From: Bacteroidota bacterium
GTDB lineage: Bacteria; Bacteroidota; Bacteroidia; Flavobacteriales; Weeksellaceae
Direction of reading: 5' to 3'
DNA: 6,065 bases
NCBI GenBank assembly: GCA_023448955.1
Contig: JAEXJU010000147.1
Span: forward strand, 1-6,065
Shown: piece after piece, positions 1 through 6,065 of the stretch
Layout of the letters: each line of letters starts with the position of its first letter
How positions within the stretch are numbered: position 1 is the first letter of the stretch
Made by a program: the position numbers and the translations under genes
Notes under the pieces: model-generated
What the model was told of the DNA's origin: nothing
Seen by the model: the letters and a program-made list of their open reading frames with translations, nothing else
The model's database searches: none

Positions 1-992
1 GCGTAATGGTGGCGCATCTTTACGTTCCTGCGATAGAAACAGAAAAAGGAATTCCAGCCTCGGTTTCTAAAAAAATAATTACTGACGTTCTGAAAGAAAA
101 ATTCGGATATAAAGGTCTTATTATTACTGATGCGCTAAATATGGGCGCTGTTGCCAATAAATTCAAAGCAGGAGAGCTAGATGCAATGGCTTTTAAGGCA
201 GGGAACGATATTATGCTTTTTTCTCAGGATGTGGCTACAGGTAAAAAACTGATTCAGCAGGCCATTGACAAAGGTGAGATTTCCCAAAGCAGGGTAGAAG
301 AGAGTGTCAAAAAAATCTTGCAGACGAAATATTTTCTTGGATTGAATCAATACAATCAAGTGAATCCAGATAACATCAATGGCGATCTGAAAAATGCAAC
401 TCATTCCGCTATTGTGCAGAAGATGTATGCCAATGCATTGACGCTGATAAAAGATGATAAAAAACTTTTACCGCTGGATTCCAAAACTACTTATTATTAT
501 GTCCCATTGGAAGAAGCGTCTTATGATACTTTTCTGACTCAGATTAATACCGGTACTACCGTTGTTGTTAAAAAATCTGACGAAATCAATACAATCCCAG
601 GTAACTCTAAAGTGATAGTTGGCTTCCATAAAGATAATTCCACGGCTTACAAACCGTACAAAATTTCAGATGCAAGTAAAAAAACTTTAGCAGATCTTAG
701 TAAAAATCAAAACGTGATTCTTGATGTTTTCGGCAGTCCTTATGCATTGAGAGATATTGATGTTTCTAATATTTCTACTGTTTTAGTTTCTTATGAAAAC
801 AACGAAGATTCTATGAAAGCCACGGCCAACGGACTCTTAGGTCAAACAAAAATCTGGGGAAGACTGCCTGTTTTGGTTAATGATAATCTGGAATTCGGAA
901 TGGGAATCGATGTTGAGGTGAAGAAGTCAGCCAATGAAACTGATAGAAAAAATAGTTCGGAAACTAAAACTTCTAAGATGGTAATAGAGTAA
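1..992 (+). CDS. Glycoside hydrolase family 3 protein (NagZ-like beta-N-acetylhexosaminidase), 5'-truncated
   Basis: This is the C-terminal part of a GH3 enzyme; the reading frame is open through the left edge (codon gta at 3-5 precedes the ATG at 6), so that ATG is an internal Met. Numbering from it, MVAHLYVPAIE (1-11) matches the GH3/NagZ strand that ends in a substrate-proximal His. YKGLIITDALNMGAV (35-49) carries the expected catalytic nucleophile, Asp42 (nt 129-131). An alpha-helical segment ending near residue 112 closes the barrel. Residues about 140-302 form a second alpha/beta domain ending in GRLPVLVNDNLEFGMGID, a pattern common at the end of Bacteroidetes GH3 proteins. The last 26 residues are a polar, Lys/Ser/Thr-rich tail. 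The N-terminal half, including any signal peptide and the NagZ His-Asp loop, is outside the window, so location and exact substrate cannot be read. GH3 members of this type cleave beta-linked GlcNAc from peptidoglycan fragments or glycans. Family assignment is firm; the N-acetylglucosaminidase activity is inferred. Confidence 0.86.
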   Translation, partial: VMVAHLYVPAIETEKGIPASVSKKIITDVLKEKFGYKGLIITDALNMGAVANKFKAGELDAMAFKAGNDIMLFSQDVATGKKLIQQAIDKGEISQSRVEESVKKILQTKYFLGLNQYNQVNPDNINGDLKNATHSAIVQKMYANALTLIKDDKKLLPLDSKTTYYYVPLEEASYDTFLTQINTGTTVVVKKSDEINTIPGNSKVIVGFHKDNSTAYKPYKISDASKKTLADLSKNQNVILDVFGSPYALRDIDVSNISTVLVSYENNEDSMKATANGLLGQTKIWGRLPVLVNDNLEFGMGIDVEVKKSANETDRKNSSETKTSKMVIE

Positions 993-1036
993 CTTTGATT
1001 GTTCCAAACCTCCGAAGGTCCAATAAATATAAAAAA

Positions 1037-2197
1037 ATGAAAATAGGAATACTTTGCTATCCAACATACGGCGGAAGCGGAATTGTAGCAACAGAATTGG
1101 GAATGTCTTTGGCCGATAAGGGTTATGAAGTTCATTTCATAAGTTCCGCATTGCCAGCACGTTTGGATGTAACCAATCCGAATATCTTTTTCCATAAAGT
1201 CAATGTTCAGACTTATCCGTTGTTCCAATATCAGCCTTATGATATCGCATTGTCGTCCATGATTTATCGTGTTGTGAATCTTTACAAATTGGATATTTTG
1301 CACGCCCATTACGCTATTCCTTATGCTTATGCAGCTTTTACGGCAAAGCAGATGCTGAAAGCAGAAAATAAAGATATTCCTCTTGTAACCACGCTTCACG
1401 GCACGGACATCACTTTGGTTGGCCAGCATCCGAGCTACAAACACGCGGTCGAATTTTCAATTAATCAGAGTGATACAATTACTTCTGTGTCCGAAAGTCT
1501 GAGAAAGGACACTTTGCAGTTTTTTAATATTCAGAAGGATATACAGGTGATAACCAATTTTATAGATAATTCTGTTTTTGATGAAGAGGGAAATGCCTGC
1601 CAAAGAAAGCAATTTGCCAATGATGATGAGAAAATACTGATCCACGTTTCCAACCTTCGTCCTGTTAAAAGAATTCAAGATGTTTTGGAGATTTTCAAAA
1701 ATGTCAATAAAAAAGTAAAGTCAAAACTTATCATTATTGGAGAAGGTCCGGAGATGGAAAAAATTTCTGAATTCATGGAAACCAATCCGGAGCTAATCGG
1801 TAAGATCAAATTACTGGGAAAAGTAAATGACCTCTACAGAATTCTGCAACTATCGGATGTCTTTCTTTTGCCTTCGGAGCAGGAAAGTTTCGGTCTTGCT
1901 GCTTTGGAAGCTATGGCTGCGAGAACACCTGTGATCAGCAGTAATGCGGGAGGAATTCCGGAAGTCAATATCCAGGGAAAAACTGGTTTTCTGGCAGAAA
2001 CAGGAAATGTAGAAGCGATGTCCAATTACTGTATAAAACTGTTAAGTGATGAAAAACTTCTTTCAGAAATGAAAAATAATGCCAAAGAACAGGCCTTCAG
2101 ATTTGACCTTAAAAACATTTTACCACTCTACATAGAGATGTATGAAAATACAATTACCAGATTTGATCATTCAAAACTAATAAGTTCAGAAAATTAA
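1037..2197 (+). CDS. bshA: N-acetyl-alpha-D-glucosaminyl L-malate synthase BshA
   Basis: BshA is a cytoplasmic GT4 glycosyltransferase that joins GlcNAc from UDP-GlcNAc to L-malate, the first step of bacillithiol synthesis. The 386-residue length fits the family (about 380). The N-terminus MKIGILCYPTYGGSGIVATE holds the glycine-rich loop (G12-G13-S14-G15) typical of BshA. HAHYAIPYA (89-97) and TTLHGTDITLVGQHPSY (118-134) are family signatures of the N-terminal Rossmann domain. The C-terminal domain has HVSNLRPVKR (203-212), GEGPE (235-239) and the GT4 EX7E motif, E283 to E291, in EQESFGLAALEAMA, followed by NAGGIPEV (303-310). The ATG at 1037 is chosen because family members begin at this MKIG; the frame extends 14 codons upstream to a TTG at 995, but those residues do not look like BshA. 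The start is preceded by an A-run rather than a clear Shine-Dalgarno. It lies 44 bp after the GH3 gene with no visible terminator between, so co-transcription is likely. BshB and BshC are not in the window. Confidence 0.95.
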   Translation: MKIGILCYPTYGGSGIVATELGMSLADKGYEVHFISSALPARLDVTNPNIFFHKVNVQTYPLFQYQPYDIALSSMIYRVVNLYKLDILHAHYAIPYAYAAFTAKQMLKAENKDIPLVTTLHGTDITLVGQHPSYKHAVEFSINQSDTITSVSESLRKDTLQFFNIQKDIQVITNFIDNSVFDEEGNACQRKQFANDDEKILIHVSNLRPVKRIQDVLEIFKNVNKKVKSKLIIIGEGPEMEKISEFMETNPELIGKIKLLGKVNDLYRILQLSDVFLLPSEQESFGLAALEAMAARTPVISSNAGGIPEVNIQGKTGFLAETGNVEAMSNYCIKLLSDEKLLSEMKNNAKEQAFRFDLKNILPLYIEMYENTITRFDHSKLISSEN

Positions 2198-2241
2198 TTT
2201 AGAGTTCAATTTACTTTATATTTCGGAATTTTTTATAACTT

Positions 2242-2280
2242 AACCCTTTCAGAATAATGCCTCGAAAGGGTTTTCTATTT
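2242..2280 (+). terminator. Rho-independent terminator after bshA
   Basis: A perfect 9-bp stem, aaccctttc (2242-2250) with gaaagggtt (2264-2272), encloses a 13-nt loop and runs into a T-rich tract (ttttctattt at 2271-2280). It begins 44 nt after the bshA stop and ends 25 nt before the next start codon. The opposite strand has no comparable T-tract after the stem, so it acts on + strand transcripts. It separates the GH3-bshA unit from the DUF2851-PspC unit. Confidence 0.85.
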
Positions 2281-2305
2281 CTGGAATTTAAAAACTATAG
2301 CACAA

Positions 2306-3574
2306 ATGAATGAAGACATATTGCAATATATCTGGAATTATAAAAAATTCCGGAGCTTTGATTTTATCTCTACAGATGGAAAAACCATAGAAATATTAGA
2401 ATTCGGAGAATGGAATAAAAATTCCGGACCGGATTTCCTTTTTGCAAAAATTAAAATTGATGATATTATTTTTGCAGGAAATATAGAAATACATACCAAA
2501 GCTTCGGATTGGTTTTTTCATAATCATTCCGGTAATTCTGAATTTGGAAATCTTATTCTACACGCAGTTTATATCAAAGATTGTGATATTCCTGAACTTG
2601 AAAACCAAAAAATTCCTACACTCGAGCTCAATAATTATATTGATGACGAGCTGATCCGTAAACATAACCATCTGAAATCCGAACATCAGTTCATTGCTTG
2701 CGAAGTATTGTTTGATGAGAGTAAAATACCATTGTTTTTCGAAGAAACTGTTTTGCTTAAAAAAATGCATGCAAAATCAATAATTTTTGCTGAAGCTCTT
2801 AATAAATATCGAAATGATTATGAAGCGATTCTCTTTCAGAACCTGGCTTATACATTTGGTCTCAAAGTAAATGCTGAGCTCTTTTTACAGCTCGCAGAAG
2901 TTCTGGATTTTAATATAATCCGTAAAGTGAGTCAGAACCCTGTTCAGCTGGAATCATTATTTTTCGGTATGTGTGGGTTTTTAGAAAATCCGGCAGATGA
3001 AATGATGACAGTCTGGAAACGAGAATTCGAATTTTTGAAGGTTAAGTTTAATTTGCCGGACATTAGGATTCAGCCAAAATTTTCAAAACTTCGCCCACCT
3101 AATTTTCCGTCCATCAGATTGTCTCAGTTAGCCAGTCTCTATAACTTGCAACAAAATCTATTTTCTAAGCTGATTGAAGCAAAAACGACGGATGAATTAT
3201 ATGGAATTTTCAAGAATATAAAAGCATCTGACTATTGGAATAATAAATTCAATTTTGGGAAGATTTCTTCTATTGATAGCGAGAAATACCTTACTCCGGA
3301 TTTTATTGATCTGATTATTATCAATACCGTTTTGCCTTTGAAATATTTCTATCACAAGAATCATAACCCGGAGATAGTGGATGATATTTTTGATTTCTAT
3401 AAAGAGATGAAGCCTGAGAAAAATTCGGTTTTGGACGAATGGAAAAAACTAGGGCTGAGGTTTGGAAATGCGCTTCAGAGCCAAGCTTTTCTATACCAGT
3501 ATAAAATATTTTGTACTCGGAAAAAATGCTTAAATTGCGCTATAGGTTTTCAACTTCTTAAAACAGATAACTAA
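2306..3574 (+). CDS. DUF2851 family protein of unknown function
   Basis: This 422-residue protein matches the Bacteroidetes DUF2851 family by its N-terminal pattern: MNEDILQYIWNYKKF (1-15), then GEWNKNSGPDF (34-44), GNIEIHTKASDWFFHNH (58-74) and NLILHAVYIKD (82-92). These blocks hold the polar residues that recur in the family: D43, E61, H63, K65, D68, H72, H74 and H86. The middle is helical and Leu/Phe-rich. The extreme C-terminus has a compact cysteine cluster, C403-x4-C408-x2-C411, followed by AIGFQLL. There is no signal peptide or membrane segment, so the protein is probably cytoplasmic. No function is established for the family to my knowledge. The D43...E61-x-H/K layout followed by a C-terminal Cys cluster is loosely reminiscent of PD-(D/E)XK nucleases, which is only an inference. 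The length looks complete. The start ATG follows a terminator by 25 nt, so this gene probably heads its own unit with the PspC gene 2 nt downstream. No convincing Bacteroidetes promoter could be picked out. Confidence 0.85.
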   Translation: MNEDILQYIWNYKKFRSFDFISTDGKTIEILEFGEWNKNSGPDFLFAKIKIDDIIFAGNIEIHTKASDWFFHNHSGNSEFGNLILHAVYIKDCDIPELENQKIPTLELNNYIDDELIRKHNHLKSEHQFIACEVLFDESKIPLFFEETVLLKKMHAKSIIFAEALNKYRNDYEAILFQNLAYTFGLKVNAELFLQLAEVLDFNIIRKVSQNPVQLESLFFGMCGFLENPADEMMTVWKREFEFLKVKFNLPDIRIQPKFSKLRPPNFPSIRLSQLASLYNLQQNLFSKLIEAKTTDELYGIFKNIKASDYWNNKFNFGKISSIDSEKYLTPDFIDLIIINTVLPLKYFYHKNHNPEIVDDIFDFYKEMKPEKNSVLDEWKKLGLRFGNALQSQAFLYQYKIFCTRKKCLNCAIGFQLLKTDN

Positions 3575-3576
3575 AT

Positions 3577-3813
3577 ATGCAAGAACCTAAAGCAATCAGC
3601 GGAATGCGCCATAAAATGGAAAGAGAATGGTTTGGTGTTCTCACCAGATATGGAACCAAATTAGGAATACCTGTTTCCAAACTTCGTGTTTTTTTCATTT
3701 ACTCAACTTTTGCTACTGCCGGGATTTTCTTTTTGTTTTATCTTGGTCTGGCATTTATGCTTTGGATCAAAGACTGCATCGTTACGAAGAGACCAAGTGT
3801 TTTTGATTTATAA
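3577..3813 (+). CDS. PspC domain-containing small membrane protein
   Basis: A 78-residue protein whose layout fits a short PspC domain. An amphipathic N-terminal segment (residues about 10-34, REWFGVLTRYGTKLGIP) resembles the PspC block that usually reads GVxGGLAxYxGID. KLRVFFIY (35-42) follows, matching the usual xxRxxFxx block, and then a hydrophobic membrane segment (about 38-64). The C-terminus is short and basic/polar (KDCIVTKRPSVFDL). The usual double glycine of the GGLA motif is replaced by VLTRY, so this is a divergent variant. In enterobacteria PspC is a membrane component of the phage-shock envelope stress response; here no other psp gene is visible, so only the domain and a membrane location are supported. 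The start lies 2 nt after the DUF2851 stop, implying translational coupling and one transcript. The 'transcriptional regulator' label often attached to such proteins is not supported by anything in the sequence. Confidence 0.75.
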   Translation: MQEPKAISGMRHKMEREWFGVLTRYGTKLGIPVSKLRVFFIYSTFATAGIFFLFYLGLAFMLWIKDCIVTKRPSVFDL

Positions 3814-3864
3814 GAATTTTACTGATTATTTTTATTGATAAAAGTTGATTTTAGGACAAAACCC

Positions 3865-3946
3865 GCAGCCCGACTTGAGTGGAGCTCATTTTTTGTTTGG
3901 GATAGCTTGGGCAAAAAATAGCGGGAACGGAAGGCGGAAAAGCTGC
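3865..3946. ncRNA. Nested inverted-repeat element; candidate structured RNA or dispersed intergenic repeat
   Basis: In the convergent gap between the PspC gene and sdhB, an element of about 80 nt folds as nested arms. The outer pair is GCAGC (3865-3869) with GCTGC (3942-3946). Next, CCGACTT (3870-3876) pairs with AAGGCGG (3931-3937) with one A/G mismatch and an AAAA bulge at 3938-3941. The two sides then face each other as an internal loop of GAGTGGAGCTC (3877-3887) and AGCGGGAACGG (3920-3930). A perfect 8-bp arm, ATTTTTTG (3888-3895) with CAAAAAAT (3912-3919), closes a 16-nt loop. The segment is clearly richer in G and C than its flanks. From memory, many Flavobacteriia genomes carry intergenic elements with the same plan (AGCCC..., a T-rich/A-rich arm, ATAGCGG..., AGCT), and Rfam lists a Flavo-1 RNA motif in this group; identity with either is a guess. 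The transcribed strand is undetermined: neither end has a convincing poly-U tract. Confidence 0.42.
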
Positions 3947-3988
3947 CATAAAAAATATCAAATAACTTGCGACAGAGTCAAAAGGTGC

Positions 3989-4021
3989 AAAAAAAATCCG
4001 ATTGACTAATCAACCGGATTT
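3989..4021 (-). terminator. Rho-independent terminator of the sdhA-sdhB transcript
   Basis: AAATCCG (3994-4000) pairs with CGGATTT (4015-4021). After one A/C mismatch the stem continues with TTG/CAA (4002-4004 with 4011-4013), leaving a 6-nt loop. Read on the - strand, the hairpin is followed by a run of eight T residues (complement of the A-run at 3989-3996), and it begins 28 nt past the sdhB stop codon. This is the classical arrangement for ending leftward sdh transcription. On the + strand the following sequence (tatataatattt) is only moderately T-rich, so weak bidirectional action for the PspC transcript is possible. Confidence 0.88.
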
Positions 4022-4049
4022 ATATAATATTTAAATGTGATTTCTATAA

Positions 4050-4823
4050 CTAAGAATTAGCGGTAGAAAGGTTTGCCACTGCAAACTCGCGGTTCATTCT
4101 TGCAATATTTTCCAGTGAAATTCCTTTCGGGCATTCAACTTCGCAAGCGCCGGTATTGGAACAATTTCCGAATCCTTCCTCATCCATAGCTTTTACCATA
4201 TTAAGAACTCTTCTCTTGGCTTCTACACGGCCTTGTGGCAATAATGCAAACTGGGATACTTTCGCACCTACGAACAGCATTGCAGAACCGTTTTTACAAG
4301 AAGCAACACAAGCACCACAACCGATACAAGCCGCCGCATCCATTGCTTTGTCTGCATCTTCTTTTGGTACTGGAATAGCATTAGCGTCCAGCGTGTTTCC
4401 TGAAGTGTTTACAGATACAAAACCACCGGCAGCCATCACTCTGTCGAATGCGCTTCTGTCCACCACCAAGTCTTTGATTACCGGGAAAGCAGCACTTCTC
4501 CAAGGTTCTATATGGATGGTTTCGCCATCTCTAAAATGACGCATATGCAACTGACAAGTAGTGATTCCTGTGTCCGGACCATGTGCTCTGCCATTGATAT
4601 AAAGAGAACACATTCCGCAGATTCCCTCACGACAGTCGTGGTCAAAGGCAACTGGATCTTTTCCGTCATTGATTAATTGCTCATTCAGGATATCCAACAT
4701 TTCCAGGAATGAAGAATCCGTAGAAACGTCAGAAATTTTATAAGTTTCGAATTGCCCCTTCGATTTATTATTTTTTTGTCTCCAAATTTTCAGCGTAAGA
4801 TTTAAGCCTTTTTTTGCACTCAT
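4050..4823 (-). CDS. sdhB: Succinate dehydrogenase/fumarate reductase iron-sulfur subunit
   Basis: SdhB passes electrons from the FAD of SdhA through three Fe-S clusters to the quinone site in the membrane anchor (complex II). The 257-residue protein has every expected ligand. The N-terminal ferredoxin-like domain carries C64-x4-C69-x2-C72 plus C90 for [2Fe-2S], in DHDCREGICGMCSLYINGRAHGP. The C-terminal domain carries C166-x2-C169-x2-C172-x3-C176 (CIGCGACVASC) and C221-x5-C227-x3-CP231. By analogy with E. coli SdhB, C166/C169/C172/C231 hold [4Fe-4S] and C176/C221/C227 hold [3Fe-4S]. C176 is followed by Lys-Asn-Gly-Ser rather than the more usual Pro, a form I associate with the Bacteroidetes/actinobacterial branch. 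There is no membrane segment, as expected for a peripheral subunit. The ATG complement lies at 4821-4823, with an A-rich leader and no clear Shine-Dalgarno. It starts 23 nt after the sdhA stop, in the same operon, and a strong terminator follows. Whether the enzyme works mainly as succinate dehydrogenase or fumarate reductase cannot be read from sequence; aerobic Flavobacteriia favour the former. Confidence 0.96.
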   Translation of the reverse strand: MSAKKGLNLTLKIWRQKNNKSKGQFETYKISDVSTDSSFLEMLDILNEQLINDGKDPVAFDHDCREGICGMCSLYINGRAHGPDTGITTCQLHMRHFRDGETIHIEPWRSAAFPVIKDLVVDRSAFDRVMAAGGFVSVNTSGNTLDANAIPVPKEDADKAMDAAACIGCGACVASCKNGSAMLFVGAKVSQFALLPQGRVEAKRRVLNMVKAMDEEGFGNCSNTGACEVECPKGISLENIARMNREFAVANLSTANS

Positions 4824-4846
4824 TTTTATATATTTTTGAATGGAGA

Positions 4847-6065
4847 TTATTTGTAACTTCTTGCTTTAACTTCGATGTTTTCGTACACCAATTCTTCTTT
4901 GTGCATCACTTCCTGATTGATGTCTCCACCTTTGTATTCCCAGGCAGCAACATATTTGTAATTCACATCATCACGTTCAGCTTCTCCGTCTGGAGTAGAA
5001 TGGTCTTCGCGGAAGTGTCCACCGCAAGATTCGTTTCTGTTAAGCGCATCGATAGCCATCAGTTGTCCCAGCTCAAGGAAATCAGCCACTCTGAAAGCTT
5101 TTTCCAATTCTGGGTTAAGGTTATCAGCATCGCCAGGAACTTTCACGTTTTGCCAGAAGTCTTTTCTTACTTCTTCGATTTCTCTGATAGCCTCTCTCAA
5201 ACCTTCAGGTGTTCTTCCCATACCTACTTTGTTCCACATAATGTGTCCCAGTTGTTTATGGAAATGATCTACAGAATGTGTTCCCTTATTGGTAAGGAAG
5301 AAATTAATTTTATCCTTAATGTCTTTTTCAGCATTAGTGAACTCAGGTGTTTCAGTAGGAATCTTACCTGTTCTGATGTCAGCAGAAAGATAATCTGCAA
5401 TAGTATAAGGCAAAACGAAATATCCATCGGCTAGACCTTGCATCAGCGCAGATGCTCCTAGTCTGTTCGCACCGTGGTCTGAGAAATTAGCCTCACCAAT
5501 CACAAAACATCCAGGAATTGTTGATTGTAAATTGTAATCTACCCAAACGCCACCCATTGTGTAGTGAACAGCTGGGTAAATTTTCATCGGTGTTTTATAA
5601 GGATCGTCTGCTGTGATTTTTTCGTACATCTGGAATAGGTTTCCATACTTTTCCTCTACCCATTTTTTACCAAGATCATAAATCTGCTGATCAGTAGGGT
5701 TGTGGATATGTTTTTCAATAGCCGCTTCTTTTCCTTTTTTCATGATTTCAGTAGAGAAATCCAGAAAAACGCCTTCTTTGGTATCATTATTTTCGATTCC
5801 GAAACCAGCATCACATCTTTCTTTTCCAGCTCTGGAAGCCACGTCTCTAGGAACTAAATTTCCAAATGCAGGATATCTTCTTTCCAGATAATAATCCCTG
5901 TCCTCTTCTTTGATGTTCTCGGCTCTCAGTTTTCCTTCACGAATAGCTACAGCATCTTCAATTTTTTTAGGAACCCAGATTCTTCCTGAATTTCTAAGAG
6001 ATTCTGACATTAGTGTCAATTTCGATTGCTGTGTTCCGTGAACAGGAATACAAGTAGGGTGGATC
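4847..6065 (-). CDS. sdhA: Succinate dehydrogenase/fumarate reductase flavoprotein subunit, N-terminus beyond window
   Basis: SdhA is the FAD-bearing catalytic subunit that interconverts succinate and fumarate. The window holds about 405 C-terminal residues; the frame is open to the right edge and begins IHPTCIPVHGTQQSKLTL, so the Met codons near 6010-6019 are internal. Roughly 250 N-terminal residues, with the dinucleotide-binding motif and the FAD-linked His, are missing. Counting from that Ile: the HPT motif (His2) matches a dicarboxylate-binding His (E. coli H242). PRDVASRA has Arg78 (nt 5831-5833) at the place of the catalytic proton-donor Arg (E. coli R286). HYTMGGVW (His167) and HGANRLGASAL (Arg201) supply further substrate-binding residues and the FAD-capping segment. 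RNESCGGHFRED (about 343-354) is the conserved C-terminal block near the SdhB interface. The C-terminus ends EVKARSYK. sdhB follows 23 nt downstream; an SdhC membrane anchor gene is expected upstream, outside the window, as in the usual sdhC-sdhA-sdhB order. The operon promoter is therefore also outside. Confidence 0.96.
   Translation of the reverse strand, partial: IHPTCIPVHGTQQSKLTLMSESLRNSGRIWVPKKIEDAVAIREGKLRAENIKEEDRDYYLERRYPAFGNLVPRDVASRAGKERCDAGFGIENNDTKEGVFLDFSTEIMKKGKEAAIEKHIHNPTDQQIYDLGKKWVEEKYGNLFQMYEKITADDPYKTPMKIYPAVHYTMGGVWVDYNLQSTIPGCFVIGEANFSDHGANRLGASALMQGLADGYFVLPYTIADYLSADIRTGKIPTETPEFTNAEKDIKDKINFFLTNKGTHSVDHFHKQLGHIMWNKVGMGRTPEGLREAIREIEEVRKDFWQNVKVPGDADNLNPELEKAFRVADFLELGQLMAIDALNRNESCGGHFREDHSTPDGEAERDDVNYKYVAAWEYKGGDINQEVMHKEELVYENIEVKARSYK

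Noticed and set aside
995..1036. In-frame 14-codon extension of bshA to a TTG start at 995
   Set aside because: The added residues are unlike any BshA N-terminus, and the ATG at 1037 gives the canonical MKIG start preceded by an A-rich leader.
842..1444. 200-codon open frame on the - strand across the GH3/bshA junction
   Set aside because: It lies antisense to two well-supported genes; its translation is rich in Cys, Phe and Ile without any recognisable motif.
2217..2224. TATATTTC, resembling the Bacteroidetes -7 element TAnnTTTG
   Set aside because: There is no TTTG-like -33 partner at suitable spacing, and it lies upstream of the bshA terminator, so it could not drive DUF2851 without reading through that hairpin.
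3829..3843. A/T-only hairpin (TTTTAT with ATAAAA) just after the PspC gene
   Set aside because: It is short, purely A/T and has almost no loop, so it is expected by chance in AT-rich spacer and too weak to be a terminator.
4156..4539. 127-codon open frame on the + strand opposite sdhB
   Set aside because: It is antisense to the cysteine-cluster region of sdhB and shows no domain or start signal of its own.
4814..5434. 206-codon open frame on the + strand opposite sdhA
   Set aside because: It is antisense to conserved SdhA sequence; the Phe/Ser/Val-rich translation is a typical shadow of a coding strand.
6008..6019. Possible sdhA start codons (ATG complement at 6008-6010, TTG complement at 6017-6019)
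   Set aside because: The frame continues upstream with conserved SdhA sequence (IHPTCIPVHGTQQSKLTL), so these are internal codons.

Overview
The window looks like a chromosomal housekeeping segment from an aerobic member of the Flavobacteriia, most likely Chryseobacterium or a close relative in the Weeksellaceae. This rests on the AT-rich sequence, A-rich start regions without clear Shine-Dalgarno motifs, a bacillithiol-type glycosyltransferase, a DUF2851 protein, a PspC-like membrane protein and a Bacteroidetes-style SdhA/SdhB pair. The genus is an inference from protein style; no database was searched.

Layout. (1) Positions 1-992, + strand: the C-terminal part of a family 3 glycoside hydrolase (NagZ-like), cut by the left edge. 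(2) Positions 1037-2197, + strand: bshA, the first enzyme of bacillithiol synthesis, 44 bp downstream and probably co-transcribed. A strong hairpin terminator (2242-2280) closes this unit. (3) Positions 2306-3574 and 3577-3813, + strand: a DUF2851 protein and a 78-residue PspC-domain membrane protein, separated by 2 nt. (4) Positions 3814-4049: a convergent intergenic region. It holds a nested inverted-repeat element of about 80 nt that resembles a structured RNA or intergenic repeat, and a textbook intrinsic terminator facing the - strand. (5) Positions 4050-4823 (sdhB) and 4847-6065 (sdhA, 5' end cut by the right edge), - strand: the iron-sulfur and flavoprotein subunits of succinate dehydrogenase/fumarate reductase. 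The membrane anchor sdhC is expected beyond the right edge.

Functionally the window joins cell-wall sugar processing (GH3), low-molecular-weight thiol synthesis from UDP-GlcNAc and malate (BshA), a two-gene cassette of unknown role (DUF2851-PspC) and a TCA-cycle/respiratory complex. No mobile element, CRISPR array, tRNA or rRNA was seen. The items most worth a second look are the structured element at 3865-3946 and the DUF2851 protein, whose conserved acidic/His motif and C-terminal cysteine cluster hint at an uncharacterised, possibly nuclease-like enzyme.
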